NCBI GenBank assembly: GCA_965249765.1
Contig: CBDFMR010000005.1
Coordinates: 1,426,001 to 1,490,000, forward strand
Direction of reading: 5' to 3'
DNA: 64,000 bases
Source of the DNA: CBDFMR01 sp965249765
GTDB taxonomy: Bacteria > Bacteroidota > Bacteroidia > Chitinophagales > Saprospiraceae
The notes beneath the pieces are model-generated. The model was not told where the DNA came from. It did not search any database and saw only the letters and a program-made list of their open reading frames with translations. Below, piece by piece: positions 1 through 8,860 of the stretch. Position numbers and translations under genes: made by a program. Within the stretch, counting starts at the first letter, position 1; every line of letters begins with the position of its first letter.

Positions 1-573
1 TGTAGATTCTACTTCTGTGAAGCCTTCATTCTCTGACGTTGTGATGGCCATCTCGATGTCTCGCTTGACAATGCGACCCATTTCACCTGTTCCTTTTACT
101 CTATCAAGACTAATTCCTGCTTCGGAAGCCATTTTTTTAGCTAAAGGTGATGCCTTCAATCTAGAGGCTGATGATTTGGAAATTTTTGCAGGAGCATTTA
201 CTCCAGTGGAAACATCTGGCTTTACTAATGCTATAGATTCTTCTTTTACGGAAGTATCGCCGACATCTTCGATTTCCTGATCTGAAGACGTGCCATTAGT
301 TCCCATGGCAGATTCCAATTGAGATTTAAAGTCTTCACCTTCTTTACCTATAACAGCAATGATTCCATCAACGGCGATGGGTCCTTCTTTAACACCTACA
401 TACAACAGGACTCCCTCATGATAGCTCTCAAGCTCCATTGTTGCCTTATCTGTCTCTACCTCGGCCAGTACATCTCCAAGTTCCACACTGTCGCCCACGG
501 CTTTCAACCATCCCACGATGTTTCCTTCTTCCATGGTGTCGCTTAAGCGCGGCATTCTAATAATCTCAGCCAT
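1..573 (-). CDS. Dihydrolipoamide acyltransferase (E2) of a 2-oxoacid dehydrogenase complex, N-terminal part
   Basis: The gene starts at the ATG complementary to 571-573 and runs off the left edge, leaving 191 residues. Residues 1-77 form a lipoyl domain with the lipoylation motif DKAT (Lys43). A flexible linker follows, then a peripheral subunit-binding domain near residues 150-185 (SPLAKK...GTGEMGRIVKRDI). The catalytic domain lies outside the window. E2 carries acyl groups on lipoyl-lysine between E1, CoA and E3 in the cytoplasm. The family is certain; pyruvate dehydrogenase (pdhC/aceF) is the likeliest complex, but a branched-chain complex cannot be excluded. It is divergent from recR. 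Confidence 0.9.
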   Translation of the reverse strand, partial: MAEIIRMPRLSDTMEEGNIVGWLKAVGDSVELGDVLAEVETDKATMELESYHEGVLLYVGVKEGPIAVDGIIAVIGKEGEDFKSQLESAMGTNGTSSDQEIEDVGDTSVKEESIALVKPDVSTGVNAPAKISKSSASRLKASPLAKKMASEAGISLDRVKGTGEMGRIVKRDIEMAITTSENEGFTEVEST

Positions 574-644
574 AGCCAGTATTTTGGTCAAATTTAACAA
601 CAGTCACACTTTATTTCACTATGTAAGATTAATATATTAGCGTT

Positions 645-1259
645 GTGAATTTATCATCAAGATATCTCCAGGAAGTAGTGGATGCTCTGAGTAGTTTACC
701 GGGTATAGGGAAAAAGACTGCACTTAGGCTTGCTCTTCATTTACATCGAGATAAAACTGAAAAATCAGCGAGGATTTCAGCTTCTCTTGACGCTATGAGA
801 TCTCATCTTACAAATTGTCAAACATGCTTTAATCTTGCGGATCAAGATACCTGTAGTATTTGCTTAGATGCACGAAGAGATAGAACTACATTATGTATTG
901 TAGAGTCGGTAGTAGACCTTCTAGCTATTGAAGAGACAGATCAATATAGGGGCGTTTTCCATGTCCTTGGTGGTGTAATATCTCCGCTAGAAGGAGTTGG
1001 GCCTGACGACCTTAATGTTGCTGGGCTGATATTAAGAATACAAGAAGGAGAAGTCTCAGAGATCATCATGGCAATCAGTCCTACCATTGAAGGGGAGACG
1101 ACCATCTACTATTTGTCTAAACTACTTTCTGAGGTGGATGTCAAAATAACACAGATTGCTAGGGGAGTATCTTTTGGTGGAGAACTTGAGTATGCTGATT
1201 CCTTGACATTAGGAAGATCTATCGAGGCAAGGACCCCATATCTTATTACCTTAGAGTAA
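645..1259 (+). CDS. recR: Recombination mediator protein RecR
   Basis: This 204-residue protein has normal RecR length. It has the N-terminal helix-hairpin-helix (LSSLPGIGKKTA), a four-cysteine zinc finger at Cys58, Cys61, Cys70 and Cys73, and then a Toprim domain (CIVESVVDLLAIE). RecR works with RecF/RecO to load RecA onto SSB-coated single-stranded DNA during gap repair. The start is a GTG at 645, placed where the family's N-terminus begins. The next gene follows after 16 bases on the same strand. Confidence 0.97.
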   Translation: MNLSSRYLQEVVDALSSLPGIGKKTALRLALHLHRDKTEKSARISASLDAMRSHLTNCQTCFNLADQDTCSICLDARRDRTTLCIVESVVDLLAIEETDQYRGVFHVLGGVISPLEGVGPDDLNVAGLILRIQEGEVSEIIMAISPTIEGETTIYYLSKLLSEVDVKITQIARGVSFGGELEYADSLTLGRSIEARTPYLITLE

Positions 1260-1275
1260 AGAGTTTTTACCCTAA

Positions 1276-3219
1276 GTGGATATTAGCATAATAATAGTAA
1301 ACTACAATGTCAGACATTTTATTGATCAGGCTATAAGATCAGTGGAAGGAGCTTGTTCTAGTCTTGAGACGGAAATATTTGTAGTTGATAACAACAGCAA
1401 CGATGGTTCACAAGTACATCTAAGCGATAATTTTGCTCATCATAACCTAATTCTGAATGATGAAAATCTCGGTTTTTCCAAAGCCAATAACCAAGCAATA
1501 AGAAAGGCAAAAGGGAAATACATCTTACTCCTCAATCCTGATACTGTGATGAGCGAGGAGACACTTATTAAGTGTTATGCGAAAATGGAGGCTGACCTTG
1601 ACATAGGCGCTTTAGGAGTAAAGATGGTTGATGGGAGTGGTAAGTTTTTACCTGAATCAAAGCGAGGGTACCCGACACTATGGTCTGCGTTTTGCAAAAT
1701 GACAAGATTGTCAAAAATTGCTCCTAAGTCTTCATTTTTCAATGGTTACTATATGGGTCATTTAGACTCCAGCCAAGCCCATGACGTAGACGTACTCTGT
1801 GGTGCTTTTATGTTTATACGATCATCTGTACTCGACGATGTTGGTCTCTTGGATGAGTCATTCTTTATGTATGGAGAGGACATTGATCTTAGCTTCAGAA
1901 TCAATGAAGGTGGACACAGAGTAGCGTACTTTCCAGAAACATCTATCATTCATTACAAGGGAGAGAGCACTCGGAAACATGACTTAGCATACATTAAGCA
2001 TTTTTACAATGCAATGATTCTTTACTATCAGAAGTATTCTCAGGGTAAAGGATATTTCAAGAATCTGCTCATCAGGCTTTCAATCTACATTGTTGGAATG
2101 GTAAATTATCTCGGAAAGCTAGTCAAGAGACTCTTACACCCGGCAGCAGATTTTTTTCTAATACTTATACCATTGATATTTTCAAGTCAGTTGTGGGCAA
2201 AATATTACCATCATAATGCTGATTACTACAATGATATAAATCTTTCCATGCACCTTTTGATTTATAGCTTCATAGGTGCGGGTTCTCTTTATTTGTTTGG
2301 AAATTACGATGACCGGTCTCGTCTTAGACATTGGACAAAAGGTGTGAGCCTTGCAGTCCTTTTTTTGGTGATCATATTTGCATTTCTTCCTCTGGAGTAT
2401 AGACCCTCACGCGCATTAATATTAATGGCATCTGGGTTGATTATTTTCGTGAGTTATCTAACCAGGGTTATATTTAGGAAGAATAACCTGACATTTTCAC
2501 AAAAGAAAAAAAGATTCCTAGTCATAGCAGATGGCGAATCCGTCGGAAATATAAGGAGTTTGTTATCAAAAAATGAAGTAAACGAAATCGTAAAAATTGT
2601 TTCTTCCGAAGAACTATCAGACTCTGATCAAGGCAAGTTTAATAGTCATGCACTGGAACAATTATCACAAGTATTGGGTGCCAATAACATTTTGTTTTCA
2701 AGTGGATCTGTGCCATTTCAATCAATTCTTAGTGCTATGACAGACTTAGGTAGTCGCTACGAGTACAGAATTTACGGAGTGGGGAATCACACGATATTAG
2801 GTTCCTCATCCAAGAATTCTCAAAGTGACTGGAATAGCTTGGGTATAAGGTACGGTATTAATGAACCTGCTTCAAAAAGAATAAAATATCTGAGCAATCT
2901 TGGGTTTTCCGTTATTGCTCTGCTATTTTCACCAATACTCCTTCTTATTCCTGGTGTTAATTTTAAAGTATTATCCTCCATTGCATCTTGTCTTTCTTTC
3001 GAAAAATGGTGGGTAGGATATGACGCAAGGGACCACAACCTCCATCTTGTACCACCACTAAAAGAAAGCATTTTGCCCGTATCGATCTTGTTACCTAATA
3101 TAGAAATCTCACCTAAGGAGTGTCACCGGATCAACTCTTATTATGCAATAAATTATAGTGTCAGACAAGACATTGAAGTTATCTTCAAATATGTATTCAA
3201 GTTAATCACAAAGCAATGA
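1276..3219 (+). CDS. Family 2 glycosyltransferase with C-terminal membrane region
   Basis: This 647-residue protein starts at a GTG. Residues 1-240 are a GT-A glycosyltransferase family 2 domain (ISIIIVNYN start, LLLNPDT metal-binding region, GEDIDLSFR). The middle contains several hydrophobic membrane segments (about residues 290-400). The C-terminal part resembles the CoA-binding-like domain of polyprenyl-phosphate sugar transferases (RFLVIADGESVGNI) but has no recognisable transferase core. It probably transfers a sugar in cell-surface glycan synthesis at the inner membrane. The substrate is unknown. It overlaps the next gene by four bases, suggesting co-translation. Confidence 0.8.
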   Translation: MDISIIIVNYNVRHFIDQAIRSVEGACSSLETEIFVVDNNSNDGSQVHLSDNFAHHNLILNDENLGFSKANNQAIRKAKGKYILLLNPDTVMSEETLIKCYAKMEADLDIGALGVKMVDGSGKFLPESKRGYPTLWSAFCKMTRLSKIAPKSSFFNGYYMGHLDSSQAHDVDVLCGAFMFIRSSVLDDVGLLDESFFMYGEDIDLSFRINEGGHRVAYFPETSIIHYKGESTRKHDLAYIKHFYNAMILYYQKYSQGKGYFKNLLIRLSIYIVGMVNYLGKLVKRLLHPAADFFLILIPLIFSSQLWAKYYHHNADYYNDINLSMHLLIYSFIGAGSLYLFGNYDDRSRLRHWTKGVSLAVLFLVIIFAFLPLEYRPSRALILMASGLIIFVSYLTRVIFRKNNLTFSQKKKRFLVIADGESVGNIRSLLSKNEVNEIVKIVSSEELSDSDQGKFNSHALEQLSQVLGANNILFSSGSVPFQSILSAMTDLGSRYEYRIYGVGNHTILGSSSKNSQSDWNSLGIRYGINEPASKRIKYLSNLGFSVIALLFSPILLLIPGVNFKVLSSIASCLSFEKWWVGYDARDHNLHLVPPLKESILPVSILLPNIEISPKECHRINSYYAINYSVRQDIEVIFKYVFKLITKQ

Positions 3220-4406
3220 TCGATAAGGAAATAAAAAAACTTGCGGCACGGTATTATGAGGATGTTGTTAAGATCAGGAGAGAGCTTCACAAGTATCCGG
3301 AATTGTCTTTCAATGAAGAGAAAACATCAGGTGTCATCCAGAGGCAATTGGAAAAATTGAATATCGCATTTACGACGGGATGGGCAGGCCATGGTGTGGT
3401 GGCAATTATCCAAGGCAATGGCAAAGGCAAAGGAGTTATAGGACTAAGGGCTGATATGGATGCTCTCCCTATACAAGAAGCCAATAAAGTGGCATATCGA
3501 TCTAAGAATCAAGGAATAATGCATGCCTGTGGACATGATGTTCATACTTCATCTTTACTAGGTGTTGCTATGATACTTAGTAGACTTAAGGATAAATTTG
3601 GAGGCACGGTGAAGTTGATATTCCAGCCTGGTGAAGAGAAGTTGCCTGGAGGAGCAAGTATCATGATTAAGGAAGGAGTACTCAGTAATCCTTCCCCACA
3701 GATAATGATAGGGCAGCATGTGCATCCACCACTCGAAGTAGGGAAGGTAGGTTTTTGTGCCGGAAAATATATGGCGTCAGCGGATGAGATCTATATCACT
3801 GTAGATGGTAGAGGAGGTCATGCTGCTTTACCCCAAGATGTGATAGATCCAATCGCCATATCAGCACAATTGATTACTGCTCTTCAACAGGTGGTTAGTA
3901 GAGAGGCCAACCCTATTATTCCGACAGTGCTGAGTTTTGGAAAAATATTTTCTGATGGTGGTGCCACGAATGTGATACCTGATTGTGTTCATATTCATGG
4001 GACCTTTAGGACCATGGACGAGAAATGGAGAAAAGAAGCGCATCATATATTAAAAAGGGAAGTACGACTACTATGTTCTGCTTTTGGAGCCAAAGGAAAT
4101 ATAGATGTAAAAGTGGGCTATCCATGCCTGCATAATGACATAGCGATAAGCGAAAATTCGTTTGTCTTGGCACAGAAGTTTCTAGGAAAGCGAAACGTGG
4201 TAAAACTTCCGATTAGGCTCACATCTGAAGATTTCGCGTTTTATTCACAGAAAAGACCATCATGTTTTTATAGACTCGGAACAGGTAACAAGAAAAGAGG
4301 GCTCACCTCTCCTGTCCATACCAACACCTTTGATATTGATGAAGATGCACTGATAACGGGAATGGGGCTGATGTCGTTTTTGGCCGTATCCAACTTAAAT
4401 ATTTAA
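3216..4406 (+). CDS. M20-family amidohydrolase
   Basis: This 396-residue zinc-dependent amidohydrolase of the M20 aminoacylase/hippurate-hydrolase type has the motifs RADMDALP, HACGHDVHT, PGEEKLPGGA and GQHVHPP, which contain the family's metal-binding residues. A dimerisation domain is inserted at about residues 185-300. It is expected to cleave N-acyl amino acids or related amides in the cytoplasm; the exact substrate cannot be read from the sequence. The ATG overlaps the stop of the preceding glycosyltransferase (ATGA). Confidence 0.88.
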   Translation: MIDKEIKKLAARYYEDVVKIRRELHKYPELSFNEEKTSGVIQRQLEKLNIAFTTGWAGHGVVAIIQGNGKGKGVIGLRADMDALPIQEANKVAYRSKNQGIMHACGHDVHTSSLLGVAMILSRLKDKFGGTVKLIFQPGEEKLPGGASIMIKEGVLSNPSPQIMIGQHVHPPLEVGKVGFCAGKYMASADEIYITVDGRGGHAALPQDVIDPIAISAQLITALQQVVSREANPIIPTVLSFGKIFSDGGATNVIPDCVHIHGTFRTMDEKWRKEAHHILKREVRLLCSAFGAKGNIDVKVGYPCLHNDIAISENSFVLAQKFLGKRNVVKLPIRLTSEDFAFYSQKRPSCFYRLGTGNKKRGLTSPVHTNTFDIDEDALITGMGLMSFLAVSNLNI

Positions 4407-4523
4407 TATTACAAATAAATGTAACTTATATTTCCCTTATAAGTAGAGATTTATCCATTATAAAAATATTTAATGTATATTAGTGCTTTGTAATTTTCAC
4501 TCCTAACGCACTAATGGTTAATT

Positions 4524-5798
4524 ATGGCAAGGATTCTTATTGTCGATGATGACAAGAGTATTAGACGGACACTTAAGGATATTCTCGAATTTGAAAAGTA
4601 TACGGTTGATGAGGCTACCGATGGATTGGATTGTTTGGTCAAGGTTAAGCAAAACCAATATGATGTCGTTCTATTAGACATTAAAATGCCTAAGATGGAT
4701 GGCATGGAGACCATCGAGAAGATTCAGAACCTAGCATTTGATACACCGGTGGTGATGATTTCAGGTCATGGGAATATTGATACCGCTGTAGAGGCGGTGA
4801 AGAAGGGGGCATTTGACTTCATACAGAAGCCGCCTGATCTCAATAGACTGCTTATCACGATCAGAAATGCGATGGACAAATCTTCTTTGATCACTCAGAA
4901 GAAAGTCCTGCAAAAGAAAGTGTTAAAATCCAAAGTACAGGACATGGTAGGTAAATCTAAAGCCATGGCTTCTATAAGAGAGACCATTCAACGAGTAGCA
5001 CCTACAGAGGCGAGAGTATTGGTGAACGGACAGAATGGTACTGGAAAAGAATTAGTTGCCAGATGGATTCATGAATATAGTGGACGCAAAGAAGGGCCGA
5101 TAGTGGAGGTTAATTGTGCAGCGATACCATCTGAGTTGATAGAGAGTGAATTATTCGGCCATGAAAAAGGATCTTTTACATCAGCTCACAAACAGCGCAT
5201 TGGAAAATTCGAACTAGCAAACAACGGCACCCTTTTCCTCGATGAAATAGGGGATATGTCTTTATCAGCTCAGGCTAAAGTCCTCAGAGCTCTCCAGGAA
5301 AATAGAATAACACGAGTAGGTGGTGAGAAATCAATAACTGTAAATGTGCGAATCATTTCTGCCACAAATAAGGATCTACGTATGCAAATCAGGAAAGGGA
5401 AATTCCGCGAGGATCTCTACCATAGATTGGCAGTGATCATTGTTGAAGTCCCAGCACTTAACGAAAGAAAGGATGATATTCCGGAGCTTGTAGATCATTT
5501 TAATATGATGATATGTAAGGAGTACGGAATAGCTCCCAAAAAGTTTGCAACGGCTGCCATTAAAGAGCTACAAAGTGTGAATTGGACTGGGAATATCAGA
5601 GAATTACGCAATGTGGTCGAGAGGCTAATTATCCTTGGTGGATCTTCTGTTGAGAAAAAGGATGTTGCTAGCTATGTGAGTTCATCTGGAAATTCAACAA
5701 CAGAATTGCATAAACTTTTCGAGAGTTTTGACAATGTTGAAGAATTGAAAGCGTTTATGTCAAGTGAGTTTGAGCAGTATAAGGGGGCTACAGCTTAG
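4524..5798 (+). CDS. NtrC-type response regulator lacking a Fis DNA-binding domain
   Basis: This 424-residue protein has a receiver domain (residues 1-120, phospho-acceptor Asp52 in LLDIKMP), then an AAA+ domain with Walker A GQNGTGK at 169-175 and Walker B at 234-241. The sigma-54-contacting loop, normally GAFTGA, reads GSFTSA (216-221). The usual C-terminal Fis helix-turn-helix is missing; the protein ends in a short polar tail. It may activate sigma-54 promoters from solution or through a partner. The cognate kinase is not nearby. A terminator follows at 5824-5855. Confidence 0.88.
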   Translation: MARILIVDDDKSIRRTLKDILEFEKYTVDEATDGLDCLVKVKQNQYDVVLLDIKMPKMDGMETIEKIQNLAFDTPVVMISGHGNIDTAVEAVKKGAFDFIQKPPDLNRLLITIRNAMDKSSLITQKKVLQKKVLKSKVQDMVGKSKAMASIRETIQRVAPTEARVLVNGQNGTGKELVARWIHEYSGRKEGPIVEVNCAAIPSELIESELFGHEKGSFTSAHKQRIGKFELANNGTLFLDEIGDMSLSAQAKVLRALQENRITRVGGEKSITVNVRIISATNKDLRMQIRKGKFREDLYHRLAVIIVEVPALNERKDDIPELVDHFNMMICKEYGIAPKKFATAAIKELQSVNWTGNIRELRNVVERLIILGGSSVEKKDVASYVSSSGNSTTELHKLFESFDNVEELKAFMSSEFEQYKGATA

Positions 5799-5823
5799 AA
5801 TATAATACATAACTTTAAGGGTT

Positions 5824-5855
5824 AGACCTGCTACAATTTATGTAGTGGGTCTTTT
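5824..5855 (+). terminator. Rho-independent terminator after the response regulator gene
   Basis: A 12-bp stem with two G-U pairs (AGACCTGCTACA against TGTAGTGGGTCT) closes a five-base loop and is followed by a T-run. It lies 25 bases after the regulator stop and before the LOG gene. Confidence 0.75.
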
Positions 5856-5875
5856 CATGAAAGAAACTTGACAAT

Positions 5876-6601
5876 ATGACTGAATTAGAAGCACAGAGTG
5901 GTTACGAACGGAGAATGAAGAAATGGAACCTCATAAAAGGTGAGAATTCATGGACGATGTTTAAGGTAATTGCTGAATTTGTGGATGGATTTGAGACACT
6001 CAATAAAATAGGTCCTTGCATATCAATATTCGGATCAGCTAGGACGAAGCCTGACGAGCCGTATTATAAGCTTGCGACAAAGATAGCTTCTCGACTTACC
6101 GAGGAGGGTTTTGGTATTATTACTGGAGGTGGGCCTGGCATTATGGAGGCGGCAAATAGGGGAGCACATATCAATCAAGGGGCATCTGTCGGACTGAACA
6201 TCAATTTGCCCTTTGAGCAATCACACAATCCTTATATAGACTTTGATAAAAATCTTAGTCACAGATATTTCTTTATCAGGAAAGTAATGTTTGTTAAGTA
6301 TGCCCAGGCATTTGTAGTATTACCGGGAGGATTTGGTACTATGGACGAGATGTTTGAGGTTCTTACACTCATCCAGACTAAGAAAATATCAGAAGTTCCA
6401 GTCATTCTCGTGGGGACAGAGTTTTGGTCGGGTCTTAGAGAATGGATTGTAAGTACGATGCTGGAGAAGGCCAATAACATATCAGCGAAGGACTTGGATC
6501 TCATTCCTATTACCGACGATCCCGAAGAGGTGGTCAAGATAGTTTCTGAGTTTTACTGCGAGGGTAGTGATCATACACTCACACCTAACTACGAGCTGTA
6601 A
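5876..6601 (+). CDS. LOG-family (TIGR00730) Rossmann-fold protein
   Basis: This 241-residue protein has the two LOG-family signatures: GGGPGIMEAANRG at about 84-96 and PGGFGTMDE at 150-158. Characterised members hydrolyse nucleoside 5'-monophosphates to a base and ribose-5-phosphate; plant homologues release cytokinins. The bacterial role here is unassigned. It ends exactly next to the stop of the convergent porin gene, with no spacer. Confidence 0.88.
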   Translation: MTELEAQSGYERRMKKWNLIKGENSWTMFKVIAEFVDGFETLNKIGPCISIFGSARTKPDEPYYKLATKIASRLTEEGFGIITGGGPGIMEAANRGAHINQGASVGLNINLPFEQSHNPYIDFDKNLSHRYFFIRKVMFVKYAQAFVVLPGGFGTMDEMFEVLTLIQTKKISEVPVILVGTEFWSGLREWIVSTMLEKANNISAKDLDLIPITDDPEEVVKIVSEFYCEGSDHTLTPNYEL

Positions 6602-8509
6602 TTAGTCCCTAATTATCCAGCGGATACCGAGTCTAAATTTGAAATCAAATAAGGGGTAGTCTTTGACTTGGTAATTTATATCGTCATTTAATATGAATGC
6701 CAGATTTTCAAACTTCAAGAAAGCTCTGAACCACTGAATTTTTCCATTGATGAAGTAATCGACTTTGGGGTAGCGATTGACAGAAATTCCTGTTTTATAG
6801 AACACAGCATTGACAGGACTATATCCTATGCTCTTATATCCATCTATCATGCTGACATCGAATCCTGTCTGTAGATGTAAGTTGTCATTGAAAACCGCAT
6901 TATCATAGTATAATGCACTCATTGACCTCAGTTTAGGCAGACCAAATAAGTCATGAGATTGTAATTGAAAAATGCCTTGATTAGAAAACCGCAGCCACTT
7001 CCACTTGAGAAGATGCGACACACTCAATACCGTTGATGAATAAATATCAGTGGTCTGAGTGGGGAAACCAGACTCATTCCAGTTAATTGTATTGTTCTCT
7101 ACCAATTGCCTAAGCCCTAGGGAAAGTCCTAACTTAGGTGCCTGGAGAGAAGCCCTCAGCACGGTCCCAAAAGGATTTTCAAAATTGGTTGAATAGATCT
7201 CTTCTTCGTTAATATAGAATGCATTTTGAATATTTGTTGGCAGGTGCCGATAAAGACTTAGACCTCCTGATAGTCTGAGATAATTTTTGTTCGGCATCAA
7301 GTTGATATCACCCTCTACTAGAAAAGTACCATTGACGTCTGCGGCACCTAATTGTCCTTTGGCAGAAAGCGAAAGATGATCTGATATTTTCAATCCTATA
7401 TTACCATAAAGAACAAGTGAGTTCATGTCAGACTTTACCTGTTCATGTGTGATGTTGTACTTTGAATATTTTATTCCAGAGTTGAAATTAAACTTGGGAT
7501 TTGGCGTAAATCCTACACTGATATCATGAGCAAAATTAGAGGATCTATACCTACTACCGATCCCTCTATTTTCGACAAAAAAAGCACCATAGAAATCCTC
7601 AAGCCCAGTGACGTCTTCATCGGAGAATCTGTAATAATCATTTTGATATGAAATGAGATATTGAAGTTTCGCCTTTGGATCACTCGTATCGCCTAGATTA
7701 ATATATGTGTGTAATAGATAATTTTTTTCTTCTTTTCGACTGGAAGCTCCCGATAGGTAGACTGGTATGTTCTCTCGGATTTGAAAAAATTCTTCTTGAA
7801 AAAAATCCTTGTTACTGACTCCGCCATTATGTTTTTCGCTATTGTTATTGGTAAGTAATGTCGCTAACATGCCAAATCTTGAAGATTCAGGAAACATGCT
7901 GAGACTTATTGCCAGATTAGTGGTTTTCGTCTCCTGATCACTGTAGTAGCCTAGTTGGGAAATACGATTATAGTCAATATGAAATCCAGTATTACCTGAG
8001 AACATTCGATGAAACCGGGCTCCTACAATGAAATTTGTCTGGCCATCCATTGGAGAAAAGTACAAGTCATTGAATGGTCGATTCACCTGAAAAAGGTCAA
8101 GGTCTTCATATTTTAAATTGTAGAGGTCATATTGATGTAACCCATGGTCAACGCCTACATTCCTCACTGGATTATATACAATGGGTGTAGAAGATGATCC
8201 GGTGTTTCCTAGATGAAAACTCCACTTCCCCCATTTATCAGCAGGCTCATATCTATGTAAGAGTCGCAAAGCTGTATCAACGAATTCAGTGAATGATCCG
8301 GGACTTATGGCCTTATACTTATGATAAATAGTGGTGTCTGGTACCGTCAATTTTTCTTCGAATACGACCGTGGAATCGCCATCAGGTCGTATGGTGTCTG
8401 ACGGTTTTGGAATAGTTCCTACAGACTTGGTTTTTTCTTTAACTTGACTAAAAGTGGCATTACTGCTTAGCATAGTCAGAATAATTATAACCCCCTTAGC
8501 AATCCTCAT
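6602..8509 (-). CDS. Putative outer-membrane porin (Bacteroidota putative-porin family)
   Basis: The open frame extends upstream to 8599, but the start at 8509 (MRIAKGVIIIL...) is preferred. It gives a normal signal peptide, whereas the longer form starts inside the terminal repeat of a mobile element. The mature part has a polar N-terminal stretch, then a long alternating beta-barrel pattern ending in a terminal strand (FKFRLGIRWIIRD). It resembles the Bacteroidota putative porin family. The MITE-like element lies about 70 bases upstream and may have replaced the native promoter. Confidence 0.75.
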   Translation of the reverse strand: MRIAKGVIIILTMLSSNATFSQVKEKTKSVGTIPKPSDTIRPDGDSTVVFEEKLTVPDTTIYHKYKAISPGSFTEFVDTALRLLHRYEPADKWGKWSFHLGNTGSSSTPIVYNPVRNVGVDHGLHQYDLYNLKYEDLDLFQVNRPFNDLYFSPMDGQTNFIVGARFHRMFSGNTGFHIDYNRISQLGYYSDQETKTTNLAISLSMFPESSRFGMLATLLTNNNSEKHNGGVSNKDFFQEEFFQIRENIPVYLSGASSRKEEKNYLLHTYINLGDTSDPKAKLQYLISYQNDYYRFSDEDVTGLEDFYGAFFVENRGIGSRYRSSNFAHDISVGFTPNPKFNFNSGIKYSKYNITHEQVKSDMNSLVLYGNIGLKISDHLSLSAKGQLGAADVNGTFLVEGDINLMPNKNYLRLSGGLSLYRHLPTNIQNAFYINEEEIYSTNFENPFGTVLRASLQAPKLGLSLGLRQLVENNTINWNESGFPTQTTDIYSSTVLSVSHLLKWKWLRFSNQGIFQLQSHDLFGLPKLRSMSALYYDNAVFNDNLHLQTGFDVSMIDGYKSIGYSPVNAVFYKTGISVNRYPKVDYFINGKIQWFRAFLKFENLAFILNDDINYQVKDYPLFDFKFRLGIRWIIRD

Positions 8510-8570
8510 GAAAGAATAACGATACATGTACCACAAAGGTATCACTAAAAAGTATTTAGAAAATTTAAGA

Positions 8571-8846
8571 GTAAACGACGTGTGCATAACAAATTGCACA
8601 AATGCAGCTTTGCTTCAATATATCGTACTGACTTCGTATGGATTATATCTTTTATTACCGCAAGGAGACCAAATTCTACAAAATCAGTCAATAGCGTCCT
8701 TTGCATACTATCTTTGCGTCCCTTGCGGTTAGATCCAATAATGAAATCTTGCGGTTAGATCCAATAATGAAATTGTGAATATTGGGATAGTCGACAAATC
8801 TGTTTTTCTATCAAAAAGTGCAATTTGTTATGCACACGTAAACGAC
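8571..8846. mobile_element. MITE-like element of 258 bp with 9-bp target duplication
   Basis: The element occupies 8580-8837. Its ends are perfect 20-bp inverted repeats (GTGTGCATAACAAATTGCAC at 8580-8599 and its complement at 8818-8837). It is flanked by the 9-bp direct repeat GTAAACGAC (8571-8579 and 8838-8846), which looks like a target-site duplication. Inside is a 26-bp unit repeated twice in tandem (8722-8773). No transposase is encoded, so mobilisation would have to be in trans. Confidence 0.8.
8722..8773. repeat. Tandem 26-bp duplication inside the MITE-like element
   Basis: Two exact copies (8722-8747 and 8748-8773), each starting CTTGCGGTTAGATCCAATAA. The flanking TTTGCGTCCCTTGCGGTT motif resembles short interspersed repeats seen in many bacterial intergenic regions. 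Confidence 0.85.
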
Positions 8847-8860
8847 TTAAAGCAGGCAAT

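Noticed and set aside
1..546. Plus-strand frames at the left edge
   Set aside because: Antisense shadows of the E2 acyltransferase gene, whose lipoyl and subunit-binding motifs are clear on the minus strand.
8526..8732. 68-codon plus-strand frame
   Set aside because: It spans the MITE-like terminal repeat and has no protein-like composition.
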